Shown here: in pieces, positions 1-13,180 of the stretch
How the letters are laid out: each line of letters opens with the position of its first letter
How positions within the stretch are numbered: position 1 is the first letter of the stretch
Origin: Larix kaempferi
Lineage: Eukaryota; Streptophyta; Pinopsida; Pinales; Pinaceae
Direction of reading: 5' to 3'
Assembly (NCBI GenBank): GCA_027924585.1
Contig: BSBM01000423.1
Coordinates: 5,253,501-5,317,500, forward strand
DNA length: 64,000 nucleotides
Translations under genes and position numbers: made by a program
Notes under the pieces: model-generated
Databases searched by the model: none
Seen by the model: only the letters and a program-made list of their open reading frames with translations
Told to the model about the DNA's origin: nothing

Positions 1-15
1 CGATTTGTCCTCATA

Positions 16-741
16 ATACTATTCTGACAAAAACTTTTTCTTGAACAACTTCTTAAACATACTCCATGTTACGTCTTTCTCCTTTAAACTCTTGATTCTT
101 TTTAGATCCTGCCACCATATATCTGCTTTGCTTATCAGATTATAAATAGCCATCTTGGCTTTCATTTGAGAAGAGTAGTCGTATATATTAAAGTACTTCA
201 TTCTAGATAGCCAAGCTTCTGCTGTCTCACCCTTCTCATTTTCGCCATTAAAGGTGGGTGGCTTAATCTTGTTAAATTATCCAGTAATCTATTCATGATG
301 CTTTTGCTTTCTCCTTGTTGAACAGAAATCACTATCACTGCTGTCCTGATTAGAGGGATAATGACTTTGACGTGAATCAGAGGATGAATAACTAATACTT
401 TTATCTTTTCTTGATTTCTTGTGCTTATGTCCGTGAGTCATTATGGCAGAATCATATTTGACCTCTGATTTCCTGCCCCTTTCCTCATTCTGATAATTAT
501 CCATTAAAATCTGATTTAATGTATCCTATGCTTTCAGAATGCGTTCATTTTCTTGTTTGACTATTTTCATATCAGACTTCAAATCTTTTATGGTACGCAG
601 AAATTCAGAAGAATTGTTATTCAACTCAACATAGACACCTTCAATATTTTCATTAATACTAGGTTCATGATGAGGTGATTTTTCTTCTGCTGATTCTTTC
701 GGTAACGACATACCTGTAAAACAATTTGTCAAACTGTACAA
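16..741 (-). pseudogene. Ty3/Gypsy gag, broken and cut by window edge
   Basis: One minus-strand frame runs from about 741 to the window start. Its end carries the plant Gypsy gag signature: a KIKPPTFNGENEKGE segment, then AEAWLSRMKYFN, then KADIWWQDLKR and VTWSMFKKLFKKKF. This matches the Retrotrans_gag capsid domain that packages element RNA. The upstream part is charged, with a basic serine-rich stretch (HGHKHKKSRKDKS) and a likely coiled-coil segment near the start. The frame is interrupted by in-frame stops near 526, 289, 277 and 16, so the copy is dead. A tRNA-Met-type primer site and an LTR edge lie just upstream on the same strand. The element continues left of the window. Confidence 0.8.
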
Positions 742-835
742 ACAAAAATTAAAATAAAAAGTTAGTAAACAGCTTTTCAGATTTTATTTTTTGTGTTGCG
801 TGCGTGAACCTACTCAGGCCTAGAGTTTTAACCGC

Positions 836-847
836 GCTCTGATACCA
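836..847 (-). other. Primer binding site (tRNA-Met type) of left Gypsy element
   Basis: The minus strand reads TGGTATCAGAGC, the standard primer site complementary to the 3' end of initiator tRNA-Met. It sits two bases inside the LTR edge and upstream of the minus-strand gag, which fixes the element's orientation. Confidence 0.85.
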
Positions 848-849
848 CA

Positions 850-880
850 TGTAACACCCCAAAATTCTCAAAAAAATTAA
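850..880 (-). repeat. Inner edge of the 5' LTR of left Gypsy element
   Basis: The plus strand starts TGTAACACCCCAAAATT, so the minus-strand LTR ends GGGGTGTTACA next to the primer site. This is a terminus common in plant Gypsy elements. The LTR extends to higher coordinates, but I could not find its outer end because no second copy lies in the window. Only the edge is given. Confidence 0.65.
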
Positions 881-2079
881 AACTTTTCAACACGACATTA
901 AATGTTTATTTTAAGAGTGCGGAAGTAGAATGCATTAATTTAAATTGTACAACTTTATAACAAATATCATTTCGTCTAAATTCAAATGCAAGTTTTTAAG
1001 ATGCAAAGAATTACTCTCATGTTATTGATGAAATTTCATACAGCTGTGTTTCTACTAAAAAACGATGTTTTGAAATGCAATGAAAAGATTTCTAAGTTGT
1101 TTCTGACTGTACTACTTTCATTGATGATGAAGGGGTTCTTCGGATGCCCCGAGGCTTACTTAGCATTCGTGCTAAAGCATGTGAAAGTGCTATTGTTGCA
1201 GATAGCAGGTAATGTATTTATTTTCAGCCCACGATCGACAGTTTTCAGTACTTCTTAGTAGAACGTTTTTGGAAGATAAAATGCCAACGTGCTGTAATGG
1301 TGAGAACTGTACCTATGAGTTTTGATTATCCTTGCTAAGGCTAAGTTTAGAGCTTATTACAAAATGATTAAACAACTATTCTGCGAGGAAATCAAACTTT
1401 GGAAGATTACCAATGCTACATGAAAAATCGTATTTGGGTGGCAAAACAATGTATTAAACAGTAATAGTATTTTGTGTGCATTTCTTTGAGATATATGTAA
1501 AAATCTAACTTTCTCCTCCATAGCGACATTGTAGAAATTCTATGGATAAATGTGTTAACAATATGCTCGAGAGCTATACTTCTAAGGTGGCAAAAATGAT
1601 TTGTTTTAATAGCATGCTTGTTAAAATCACTAAACATTAGAATATAAACAATTTGCTTAGATTTATTGCTATGATCTATTTGCACTATATTTTGGAACAT
1701 TGATAAACTTTTACAAATATAATTAACCCACACTATATGGTGTTTTGTGTGCAATAGTGGGAACTTTATAATACCATGTGGATTAAATTGCTAAGCAATA
1801 AGTGAGCTTACCTTATGTGATACTTTATGCAATATGTTTTGATATGCAAATAGAGAATAATGTGCGAATAATACAAATGTCAATAGTGGCTTAATAGTGG
1901 CAATTGCAATAAATGTTATAATAAATATGGTGACTTGACTTGGTTGTTTCGTGAATCCCGCCAATGATCTCCACCATCGATTTGGCGATTGTAATGATGG
2001 CAAGGGTTTAACCCTACCTCTATTTCAATCATACATTTATTGCTCACTTTTGTGCTTGGTGGTAGTGGCTCTGCAACTT

Positions 2080-2155
2080 GGCCGACAGCCAAAGGGTTTG
2101 TAGGTCTTTGTTTTGCTGGCTGACAGGCTAAGGGTTTGTAGGTCTTTTTTTGTGC
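2080..2155. repeat. 38-bp tandem duplication
   Basis: Two copies with a 38-bp period, both containing AAGGGTTTGTAGGTCTTT or a near match, starting at 2080 and 2118. This is a local duplication without coding content. Confidence 0.75.
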
Positions 2156-2160
2156 ATGAG

Positions 2161-2224
2161 GTTTGGGTTTTGAACCCGTGACTCTTGAAGTTTTAAGAAT
2201 GGAGTGTTCTACTATTTTTGCACC
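2161..2224 (-). repeat. Possible tRNA-like (SINE) remnant
   Basis: The minus strand has an A-box-like TAGTAGAACACTCC and, about 40 bases on, a B-box-like GGGTTCAAAACC. Plant tRNA-derived SINE heads have this spacing. It does not fold as a full tRNA by eye and no SINE body or tail was traced, so this is tentative. Confidence 0.35.
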
Positions 2225-5200
2225 GTGATGAATGTCTCGTTTGCAGCTTGAGTTTAACTTTGATGTATTTTGATCGTCAGACCTATTCAGGGTTTTTAGA
2301 AATCAAATTCATTCAAAAAGAAATCAATCCTTCGCCGTGGTTGTTCTAGGTCTTGGAGTTGTTTAGCTACTAAAAGTTTGGTGACTAAGCGTGGGGTTTC
2401 CTTCGGTCTTGGTATTTACAAATATGAATGTTATCAGTTGCTGTTGAATTGGACTATTGATTGTTGCTGCTATTGGCCAAATAAATTTGAATGTAAAATG
2501 TCCTAAACTTTCCCCTGTAAATTTCATGTTTAATGCAACAGTAGTTTATTTGCTAATACTGAGTCTCGTTTTATTGAAAAGATAAATGTTTTAACCACAA
2601 CATTAATGTTGTTGCTTACAGGGAAATGATTCGAGGGTTCCTCCTGTTTGAGCGTCGAAGGTTGGCTATAGCTAAACCAGCCGGTAAGCCTTGGAGATTG
2701 CCTTGAATCTCTATGTAGATGGGAAATATGGTTGACTGTGTGATGTTCTGTATGTTGTGTTTTAAATCAGAGGGTTTTGGAATCCGCCGAGATAGGGTTG
2801 TAAATTTTGGTCTAAAAGAAAATGGGGAGGATAATACCTCGACCCATAGAGAAAAAGTCATAACAAAAGTGAAATGTATTTTCTATCGATGGGGTTTTGA
2901 ACTATATCAAGTTTATCAATGATATGAATGTTTTACAACTCTCAGTTGCATTGGTCATAAAGTTTCGTCATTTGGGGCTTGACCCGTGAACCAAATAATG
3001 TAGCTTATTGATAAAGTAGAAATGAACTTATGTTCTTGCAGACCACTGAGTTTACCTCAGATATAAAATAATAGGTAGATGAGAACGTCCATGAAAAGCT
3101 TACGGCCTGCATGCAAATCGTTGATTATAACAAAATGATGCGGTGTTCCAGTCTTATGAGATTTTCTAAACGTTAGGGTTTGAATCCTTTTTGGGAAATA
3201 AAGTTTTGATATAACTAGGAAGGTATCGATACCAACTGGTAATGCTATTTTTATAAAACATGAAGCTACCCCTTTTGTTCTAAATGGTCGTTGAAAAAGA
3301 TTGTTTGTTTTGACTCTTCTCTTTGATATAATCTCATCATCCGAGCTTGTTTTTCTTGTTCTCCTGTCGGATTTGGTTTGTCTACTATTAAAAAAAGATA
3401 ACTCTGTACTGAGAGTGAAAAGCAAAGTTTCATAGATAAAATCTTAACTCTGTTTCAAAATGCAAGGGTTCCACAACTTAGATAAAAATTGTGTGATAGA
3501 TGGATAGGGTTTGGTTTGGTATTGAAGGTTTAACAATCTGATTCTAAACATAAAAGAAAAACAATGCTTTTACACAATAATTAAGAGTAGGTGATTTTGT
3601 CCATAAATAAAACATAAAAATACTAGTTCTGTGTTAAGTGAATCTATAAATGCACTACTAGGGTTTAGGGTTTTCTTTTGCTGTATATTTGGATTAGAAA
3701 CCTGCAACTGTCTGTTATAAATCTTGGCTAAGCTTCTAAATACTATAACAACGAAAATAAATTATATAATCTTCAGAAGGGAAAATTATTTATTCTTAAA
3801 ACAGCTAATAATAATAAAATGAGGAAAACATTCTGTAGATCCCAGAGACAATTAATTGTGCATAAATAACAAGACAAATATTGATATATGTAAATATAGA
3901 AGATTTACAGTAAATAGTAACATAGGAAATACATCATTTGCATCATCTCATTTACATGGTTGTCTTGCCTATCATACTTATCTATTTTAATCTGTCTCTG
4001 TACTAGAGTACAATGCTTTTCTTTTGCATGGGGAAAAATACAGAAATCATTTATTTCATTCAGCATTTCTATTCATATTTTTAAACTGATTCAGAAAATA
4101 GAAGTAGAAGCATTTAAAGCAGAACACATTCTATAAATAAAATTAAAGAACTGTAAAGAAACAGATTTAACTACTAACAGCAGATAAACAAATAGAACCT
4201 ATAGATGACGATAGGGCCGACAAACACCCAAGGAGGCCTATTCCTCCCAACCTGCTTCAGAAGAAGTAGCTCAACTGTTGACTTCTAGTGAACGCCTGAT
4301 CCTGATTACTGATCCAATAAGTGGGTGGAAATCTGTGTAGAAGCAAGGCACTTAAAAATGCCTTCTCCACTCAGCATCAACCTCCTGAAATAACATGCCA
4401 CTTCACTCAGCATCACACTCCAGAACTCAAACAGAGTATTTAGCAGACTCACAACATGATCAACAACATAGCATATCCCCTCATCAAATCTCTTGAGTGC
4501 AAACAACAAAACTTCAAGGTAAATTTCCTCGTCGGGAAAAGTGATGAACCTCAGTTCATAATTTGATGGCTATTATATAGACTGCCTAGGTCTTTTAGTG
4601 GTCAGTTTGGAATAAATGAGCCTCAAGCTCCAGTCCCATCTTTCGGGGCACTAAGAACACTTTTCAAGGGAGTTGTCCCATACCAACAGCTAGTTAGTTG
4701 CATCATGATGCTGCCACTTGTCCATTGCCTTCTACCCCAGATTCCATTCCACCTAGTGGATCAATAACCACTCTTTTAACAATCCCCTTAGGTGTTTGTC
4801 TCCTATTTTATTTATTAAATAATAAAATACTGTGCAAATTACAATCATCCTTGGACACTTGTCCAAAGATATAAAACTTTACAATAAAAGTTAACACAAT
4901 GTTTTCAGCATAATTTTTTTTTTAGCAAATAGGGTACGTGACATTGTTCCTCTGCATTTTCAGTTTATGAAATCGCATAGCTCTTTGATCCTCATGCTAA
5001 ACCTGAATAGCGGTTGTCCTCTTCCATCGCATTTGCTTGAGAATTCAGTTATAGTTAAGATTCTTGCATGGAGATTTGAACACGGCTTCTCTTCCATTGC
5101 ATTTCTTTGGTGAATTCATTTATCTAGTATAAGTTTTTTCGCTCACGCTGATAGGAAAGGAGTTTTCCTCTGCTAGAGATTTGCATCTCGGATCTCTTAT

Positions 5201-6193
5201 TTTAAAATCGTGTTTTAAATCTACTTAAATTGCTGAATCGAAATTGGGGTTGATCTCCGTCTGGGTTATGGTATTGCTGGATGGAAAACCGTATTAATCC
5301 AATGGTGGAGTGTTGCAATCCAATTTACTTTTAAATCATCTCTATATCGAAAAAGCTAATCTAGGGCAATGTCCTAGCTTTACTATGCTAATGTTTGAAA
5401 AATTTATACCTATAAGTTTTGTGTTATGCATATTTAAAAGAAAAGTGAAAACTCCTTATTGCTTATAGTGAATGGGGTAAAACTAATGAGTACCTTATTG
5501 GAGTAAAGAAATAAACTCATTGCCTTAGGAATGGGCGTAAGTCTTAAGGATGGGTCTTAGTCCCTTACGATGTAAGCAAGTAGGGAATTCCTTAAAGTGG
5601 TAGTGTTGTTAGAGTGATCCATGTCTTGAAGTTAATCTAGTTTGTTAAGTTTAAATAAAACAACCATGGAATGTTTATTGTAGTACAAGTTTGTTGATGA
5701 TTAGCTTTGGATGATACTCTCCATGGGAGAGACTTCGAGGAAGTGGTAAGTAAATCAATGCAACTGCTGAGTTGCACAATGTAATTATTATTTTGATGAA
5801 TGATGAATAATACGATGTGATAGGTTTTGTGGACGTAGCCCAAAGTTTGGGTGAACCATGTATATTGGACTCGTTCTATATGTGTAATTATGATATTGTG
5901 ATATTTATACTAGATGCATCTATAATTCAGTCGCTTTAAATGAGTGAAAGTTATCTTTATGTTCAATAGATAATTGTTGTTATATGAGTAGAAATCTTTT
6001 ATAACGTTAGTTTGCAGTGAGAATGAATAAGTAATTAGATTAAGTATTAAAAAACATTTTTTTATGCAAACCATTAGTATGTTATTATGAAGATATGGGT
6101 CTTATGTCTCTTGCCCTAAGTCAACTCAATTATATATGATGAAGATTATGTCGATTATTGGATTACAAAGGAGGACTGTTTGTTTTGTAATAA

Positions 6194-6316
6194 TATACTA
6201 TTGTAAAGAAAGTTCGCATAGGAGATTAATGATGATAGTTCGAATTTATACAATAGTTGCAAAGAAAGTTTGCATATGAGATTAATGATGATAGTTCGAA
6301 TTTATACAATAGTCAT
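6194..6316. repeat. 56-bp tandem duplication
   Basis: Two near-identical units (AAAGAAAGTT at 6205 and again at 6261, each followed by ATTAATGATGATAGTTCG). Non-coding local duplication. Confidence 0.8.
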
Positions 6317-8155
6317 AGTCACCTCATGAAGGCTTATGGATATTAATTTTCTTCATTTTACATAACATCATTCCAACTTCTCATACGAATACTAAATTGG
6401 TTATATTAGATGTTATAGTTCTATAATAGTCTTTTAAAAAAAATAAACAGACCCTATATAATTCGATCCTTTTTGTTAAATAAACAATACATATATATTA
6501 CGAACAGGCTTCTCGTATCTTTGCTAATTATCATAGAAATAGGTCTATTATAGACTGAACATCATATTAGTAACAGTATCAAAAGAACCCTAACAAACAA
6601 ATTAAATAAATACTAATATTACAGTAGACAGATAGTACTTTCTTGCTCTAGTATTTTCCTCTAAAGAATACATTTATCATTTCATTGAAGTATCGTATGG
6701 ACAAGTACAACCCTAAAATACGATCACATGATTTAAACCAATTCCTCTTTTCAACAGAGTTTTAGTACTTATACAGTTAACAAAATGTATTATAAATATT
6801 ATTACAGTAAACAAATACGATATATGACTTTTAGTAATTCTTATTCATCTCGTAAAAAAACCAGGTTGAAAACCAAAGTATCATTTTTACAACATTCGAT
6901 ACAGTTCATGTGATTTCCAAGCTCAACAAAAAATGCATTTCAATAACCTTAGGATTTAGTTGGAAGTTTAAACAAAACCCTAAACCGTAACCATAGAGAA
7001 AATGCAATCAACATAGCAAGGGTTGATCACGCAGGTTTACAGTTATTTTTTTATTGTTCTTTATAAACAAGTATTACATTATCCTTTTTGGGCCATGCCC
7101 TAACCTTTTGCAGTATCAAAACAACAAACCTTCCTTACAAATTCGTTATAGAAAATGTCTAAATCCATTAACTTAGATATTTACACAAAACAAAAGATAA
7201 AATAAAATCGTTGTAATCCAACGAGAACCATGAGGCTCGTAAACGAAACCCTCCCATTACTAAGCTGTATTTTGACATCATTTTTTTATATATGCATCAT
7301 CATCAACAAAGTTTCAACCGAGGTATTTTTACCAAATCAAAACCACTAAGAGTTTACAATCAGGCAATGCTGCCTCAAAAACTTCCATCATTAGAGTTTT
7401 TCGTGAAGAGCCTAAGGAGGTGCCACCGACGCTTACCGATTTGCATGAAACCTTCTACCTCAAAGATCAGCATCTTGACCACCTTCGTCATGTTTTACTT
7501 ATCAGGAAAATAGAAATGAAGGGTCAAAACTTAAATCAAAAGCTTAAACATTGGATTTTTTAAAATCTCAAAAAAAAAGTATTATAACTAGAAACATTAC
7601 CTGGAAGTTGATTTTAAGGCATAGGTCATTGCTTCATCCATGTTATGTGCTTAATGCACACTTTGAAGCACCATAGGCAGACAACGTTATTCGTTGGGCC
7701 TTGCCAAAGAACCAAGAATAACCCCTGCTTCCAAAGTATTCAAGGTTCATAGGTTAGTTTTCCATTGTTATCCTTTTTGGAAATAAGAAGATTAAAACAC
7801 TGCATCCCTCGAAGCACTTAGTGAAAACCCTATCAACAATAAGTTACATTATTACAACTTCAACAACATAAGTTAACCCTGCACTACAGACCCTCGGTAC
7901 AACACTATCACAAACTAGTTGCAGGTAAGGAGGTCATGCCACCGAATCTTAGCGAGAGCAAAAAACATAAAGAAATGCAAACCCCGGAAGATAGGAGAGC
8001 CTTTCGGCCTCCTTCCCCACTTACTTTTCGAAATGAATACTACAAGAAAGGTCTTGGTAGTGGTATAGTGGAAAGGTTAGGGTTTATTTCCTAGAACCCA
8101 AAACAATTGCAAAGCGATGATGGAGACTTAGCCACCGAGGTTTCCAACTTTTATG

Positions 8156-8602
8156 TGTTCGGGTACACAAAGTACTCCCAAAAGACCGAACACCTAGAGC
8201 AACCACTTCACACAAACAAATAACAGATCAACACACCGATGTTTTGACGTGGTTTAAACCCTCAAGAGGGAAACACTCCATGGCCCCGGCCAAATAGCTT
8301 CTACGGGACAATTTATTATGCAAAGAAAGAAAGTTACAAATGAGCTTCTCATAATCGATCAACTAGACAATGACCCTCCATGCTCTTTAAATAGAGATCA
8401 TGGACCAATCGGGTGTTAAGCCATGGATCAAGGTTAGGTATGATCTAAGAGAAGTTGAGCCGTCAGATCACAACATATTGTGACCATTGGATTACATATT
8501 TACAAATGCGCACTAATGCATACTAAAGAAACACACTTTACCTAACGGATCTATTACACAAGTTGATCTTAACTAACTCCTAAGTGTCTAAATATCCTAA
8601 CA
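8156..8602 (-). repeat. 3' LTR of Copia-1
   Basis: Direct repeat of 13886-14400. It begins TGTTCGGGTACACAAAG and ends in TAACA. It is 447 bp, 68 bp shorter than its partner because the partner carries an internal duplication. Confidence 0.93.
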
Positions 8603-8615
8603 TCCCCCCTTAAGA
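8603..8615 (-). other. Polypurine tract of Copia-1
   Basis: The minus strand reads CTTAAGGGGGGAT directly before the 3' LTR, the expected site for plus-strand DNA priming. Confidence 0.75.
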
Positions 8616-8657
8616 ACAACTTGGGATCAGATTGAAGGATTTACAAAAGTGACACTA

Positions 8658-10658
8658 TTAGGAGAAGGAAGGAAGCATTAGAGCCTGTCCCCCCTTAATG
8701 ACAAATTCTTGAACTCCTAACATAGATCGAAGTTTAGAAAACTTCGCTTCTGTAAGAGACTTGGTGAAAATGTCTGCAACTTGATGATCTATAGGGCAAA
8801 TGAGTACTTCAAGAACACGATCATGAACAAGATTTTTGATGAAGTGCATATGAAGCTCAATGTGTTTGCTGTGTTGATTTAGAATTGGATCTTTGGTGAG
8901 CTTGATGGCACTTTGATTGTCGCACCAAAGTGGAGTAGGATGCTATTGCTCGAATCTAAACTCTGTAAGAATCTGTCGAATCCATAAAGCTTCCTGACTG
9001 GAATTAACTGATGCTCGATATTCTGCCTCTGCTGAAGAAAGAGCAAGAGCTTGTTGTTTCTTACAAGCCCAAGTGATAGGTCTAGATCCCAGACTGAAAA
9101 CATAACCTGCAGTAGACTTTCGATCATCTGGATCGCCGGCCCAATCTGAATCAGTGAAACCAACCAACAAAGGTTTCCCCCCTGTACTATAATGAATCCC
9201 AAACCGAATTGTACCTCGAATATATCGAAGTATTCTTTTAGCTGCTTTCCAGTGACTTTCATGAGGTGTTTTCATATAACGGGCAACACGACCAAAGGAA
9301 AAGGAAAGGTCAGGACGGGAATGAGTCAAGTATAAGAGACTACCAACAAGTTGACGATACAAGGTGGCATCGACTTCAGGTGAAGTACAAGTGGCATAAA
9401 TTTTGACTCCAGACTGGAAGGGAGAAGGGGCTGGTGTACAATCTTCCATGTGAAAGTGACGAAGAAGGTCACAAGCATACTTAGACTCAGAAATAAAGAT
9501 TCCTTCTTTGGTTTGGAGGACTTGGAGGCCAAGAAAATAATGCAACTGTCCTATGTCTGACATTTCAAAAAAAAATTTAAGACTGGATTTCACATGGGTT
9601 ATAAGCTTAGGGTCACTACCAGTAAGAATAAGGTCATCAACATATAGAACAAGTATGATGAGATGGTTTCCTACGTTCTTGGTATAGACATTGGGGTCAG
9701 AATGGCATCTAGAAAAACCAGTGTTACGGAGAAAGCTATCCATTTTGGCATACCAAGCTCTAGGAGCTTGCTTAAGGCCATATAAGGATTTCTTAAGGCG
9801 GCAGACAAGGCTAGAGTTATTCTGAACATATCCAAGAGGTTGTTCCATGTAAATTTTCTCCTGTAAATCACCATGTAAGAAGGTAGACTTGACATCCATT
9901 TGATGGAATTGCCAGTTATGTAAGGCTGTAAGGGAAAGAACAAGGCAGATGGAGTTCATTTTTGCGACAGGAGCAAAGGTTTCATTGTAGTCAATCCCTT
10001 CAACTTGTGAAAAACCTTTGGAAACTAACCTTGCCTTAAGTCGTTCAACACTTCCATTTAATGCATACTTAGTTTTGTAGACCCATTTACATCTGATAAG
10101 TTTTCTTACTTTTGGAGGAGGAACAAGATCCCAAGTATCGTTCGCCATTAAGGAACGATATTCTTCATCCATAGCTGCATCCCAATCTGGATTTCCTGAA
10201 GCTTCTGCAAAAGTTGTTGGATCATGATTCTCGGAAACTTGAGCCAAAAGAGAAGAGGCTCGCTGAAACTGAGAACATGTTCGACGTTTATCTCTAGGAT
10301 CACCGGCAAGATCACCAGCTGCTTCACATGTTGAACGGACCCATCGAGGAAGCACTTGTGCTGGTACAACTGGAGGAACATGAGCAGGCGGAGGTGGATT
10401 TTCATCCTCACTGCCATCATAAGAAATTGGAGTAGGAAACCTGTCAAGGAAGTTGGAAGAAGAAGAAGGCACAAACGTCGAATCAGGATCACAGGCCAAA
10501 GATGGCACAAATGCCGAGTTAGGCTTGCAGGCCAAGATATTTTCATCAAATTTAACATCTCTTCTAATTATTACATGATGAGAATGTGGTTGAAGAAGTC
10601 TATAACCTTTTACATCTTCAGAATATCCAACAAATATGCACTTTTCACTTTTAGGCTA
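8658..10658 (-). pseudogene. Copia-1 reverse transcriptase and RNase H
   Basis: Long frame on the minus strand with the RVT_2 domain. In order it shows KCKWVYKTKY-type N-terminal sequence, DVKSTFLHGDL, YGLKQAPRAWY and the catalytic LYVDDLILTG. The Copia RNase H follows, with TDSDWAGDPDDRKSTAGY, SSAEAEYRA and WCDNQSAIKL. The C-terminal tail has the usual ADIFTKSL motif. An amber stop at 8943-8945 cuts RNase H before its last catalytic Asp; the same frame stays open beyond it to 8658. Another amber stop lies at 10656-10658, and the join to integrase is frameshifted. The reverse transcriptase core itself looks intact. Confidence 0.92.
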
Positions 10659-10794
10659 CAATGCTTTCCATTTTTCATCCGGAATGTGAGCCCATGCTTC
10701 ACTACCAAACACACGGAAGTGACTTACATCAGGTTTAGTTTTACTCCATGCTTCTTCCGGTGTGATACCCTGTCAATCTTTAGTGGGGGTGCGA

Positions 10795-11451
10795 TTAATT
10801 TGCACAATTAATGGCTTCAGCCCAAAATTGAAGACTTAGTCCCTTAGATTGGATCATACAATTAGCCATTTCTTTTAAAGTGCGGTTCTTCCGTTTAGCG
10901 ACACCATTTTGTTGTGGTGTATATGGAACAGTGTGTTGTTGTTGGATTCCTTGTTCAGTGCAGGAAGTAGTGAACTTTTTGTTAGCATATTCTCCTCCAT
11001 TGGCAGATCTTAACTTAATAATTTGATGACCAGATTGTTTTTCAACAAGGGCCTTGTAGGCCAAGAACATGTTAAATACTTCGCTCTTAAATTTTAGGAA
11101 ATAAACCCAAGTGTGTCTGGTGTAATCATCAATGAAAGTTAAGAAATACTTGAAACCAGAAAAGGAAGCAGATGGAAGAGGACCACACAAGTCACTATGC
11201 ACAAGCTCTAAGGGAACCGAGGCATGCCAAGAGGCACGTTTGTCAAAACTGTCCTGATGATGTTTTTCGAGTACACAACTGGAACAAACACCATCCTTGC
11301 AAGCTACCATCAGAAGACCTGTCACCATATTGTCTTTACATAGTTGTTGCAATGAGCGATAATTTAAGTGACCGAATCGCTCATGCCAAACACTATGAGC
11401 AGCAAAAACTGAAGGAAAAAGTGATGACCCAAAGTTGTTAAACTTGTACAA
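10795..11451 (-). pseudogene. Copia-1 integrase, catalytic residues lost
   Basis: Minus-strand ORF with the GAG-pre-integrase segment (HSVWHERFGHLNYRSL, then CSSCVLEKHH) and the rve core (LVHSDLCGPLP, FIDDYTRHTW, TPQQNGVAKRKNRTL). Integrase inserts the element cDNA into the host genome and needs a D-D-E triad. Here the second Asp, normally in a SDNGGEY context, reads SANGGEY. The Glu, normally in NGVAERKNRT, is Lys. The ORF then stops and shifts frame before joining the reverse transcriptase. Two missing catalytic residues make it non-functional in this copy. Confidence 0.9.
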
Positions 11452-11487
11452 CCTGGTAATATCATCAACAATTCCAGTAGCTAGGAC

Positions 11488-11913
11488 CTATTGAGGATCT
11501 TTAAAATCCTTGATTACAACTTGGTGAGGTGTAAACGTCACAATTTTACCTTCACCAGAATGAGTGATTTGATAGACTAATAACAAATTGCAGGAAATTC
11601 TTGGAACACATAGTACATCACTAAAATGACCATTATCTACTGGAACTGTTCCAGCTCCTACAACACTTAGAGAACTATCATCACCAACAAATATTTGTTT
11701 GGTGTTACATTCGTGCATAGTAGAAAACATGGCTTGATCCTTAGCCATATGATAAGATGCTCTAGAATCAATGAGCCATTCATTTGAAGTAGAAGAAGAA
11801 GATGCATTATAAGAATAACCAGAAGCACAAAGTGCATGTCCATGAGAGGTAGATTCTGAAGGCGAATCTAGGCTGATGTGGTGCTTCTTCATTGTTGCTT
11901 CCAAGGCTGCCAT
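11488..11913 (-). pseudogene. Copia-1 aspartic protease
   Basis: Minus-strand ORF containing WLIDSRASYHM, which corresponds to the retropepsin active site that normally reads DSGA. Gly is replaced by Arg next to the catalytic Asp, which should disturb the active-site loop. Downstream sequence (FVGDDSSLSVVGAGTVPV, then VLCVPRISCNLL) fits the Copia protease fold. It begins just after the gag zinc-knuckle remnant in the same frame, as expected for a gag-pol polyprotein. Confidence 0.87.
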
Positions 11914-12737
11914 CTTTTTGAAACACTTAGATTCATCATGATTATATTTTCCGCAATAGTTTCAATGGTGCTCAGTCTTCTTGCCTTTTGGCTTGGATCC
12001 TTTGTCATTTTTTAAAGAAGGAGCTAACTGAGACGGTTTGGGACCCTTGTTAGACTTATTATTGCAAAAATTTTGTTTCTTGGGAGGCCTGGACTTTTCT
12101 TTCTGTTGGGACAATAAAGCTTTCCCAAATGTATCTGCATTGTTAATTATTCCAATATGGATGAGCTTATCTTGCTCTCTAATCAGCGAGTCACAAAAAG
12201 ATTCAAGTCTAGGCTCTTTATAGCTAGCTGCAGTCAAGGATTCTTTCATGGAGTAAAATGTAGATACAAAAACAAAATATGCAAGTCCAAGTTTTGAAAG
12301 GATATGATAAATGCACTGTTTGTCTTCCCTCTTAATCTTGCATTCTGCACATAAGAGTTTAAGAGTTTTGTACTTCGATAAATAATCTTGAATGCATGAA
12401 AAATCACTTGGATTTAAAAAAACAACTCATTTTCGAGTTGATAACCTCGAATTTCATTGTGTTTACCAAACACAAATTCCAACTTGTCCCAAGCAGCATC
12501 AGGTTCATCAATGTCAGTTATGTGGAATCGCAAATCAGTAGAGATTGACATCCCAATCAATCCACGAGCTTCATCACATCTATTTGCCCATTTTATTGCC
12601 TTATCATCATCAGTGGGTTATGTTTCTTTCCCTGGGGTAATTCTGAAAAGTCTCCTACTTCATAGAACATCCTCCATACGATATTTCCATGAGAAATAGT
12701 TGGAACTAGTAAGTAGAATATCACAAGGGGCAGCCAT
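11914..12737 (-). pseudogene. Copia-1 gag with broken zinc knuckle
   Basis: Starts with ATG at 12737 (MAAPCDILLTSSNYFSWKYR, typical of Copia gag) and shows gag features (KAIKWANRCDEARGLIGMSIS, DAAWDKLEFVFG). Several stops and at least one frameshift break it. Near its end is a lysine-rich region (PKGKKTEHH), then a CCHC knuckle whose first Cys codon is a TGA stop at 11962-11964, followed by NYCGKYNHDESKCFKK. The knuckle normally binds RNA in the capsid. It continues in frame into the protease. Confidence 0.85.
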
Positions 12738-13180
12738 TTTGTAAATTTAATGGCTGTAAAAATAGAAACCAATAGTATGGATGCGAAGAGCTTGAAAAAA
12801 TACGCGGTTTAAAAAAAAATGGCACTGAAAACTGACTCTGTATGATGAAGTTATGCTTGAACAAAGGAAATGTTGAAGATGTCCCCAATAGTGACGTGGC
12901 AGAGAGAGAATGACCAGCTAAAAAAAAGAACCCCCATCTTCCCAAGATGAACCTTTAAAAAATCACTTTACAATAATTGTTTGAAGTGAATCACTTTTTT
13001 AAAATAAGGGATTTTCACTTTTACAAAGATGTTATTTTAAATAGTGCAGCGAAAAAGGAACTTAAGTGACTCACTTGTATTTTTATTTTATTATATTATT
13101 TAAGTGAGATGCATTTTTACAATAAAGTAACTTCAAAATCGAAATCGCATGCACTTTTTCTTTTAAAAGTAACTTCTTAA

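Larger units (their letters stand above)
881..8150. other. Long AT-rich non-coding interval
   Basis: No ORF here shows a recognisable domain; all are short and in scattered frames. The first part must include the rest of the left Gypsy LTR. Small repeats and a possible SINE are listed separately. I see no gene, RNA gene or full transposon, and most of it is probably decayed transposon DNA. Confidence 0.5.

Noticed and set aside
986-3425. Short ORFs at 986-1258, 1416-1754 and 3057-3425
   Set aside because: No domain, low-complexity composition typical of AT-rich non-coding DNA, and no exon-like splice context.
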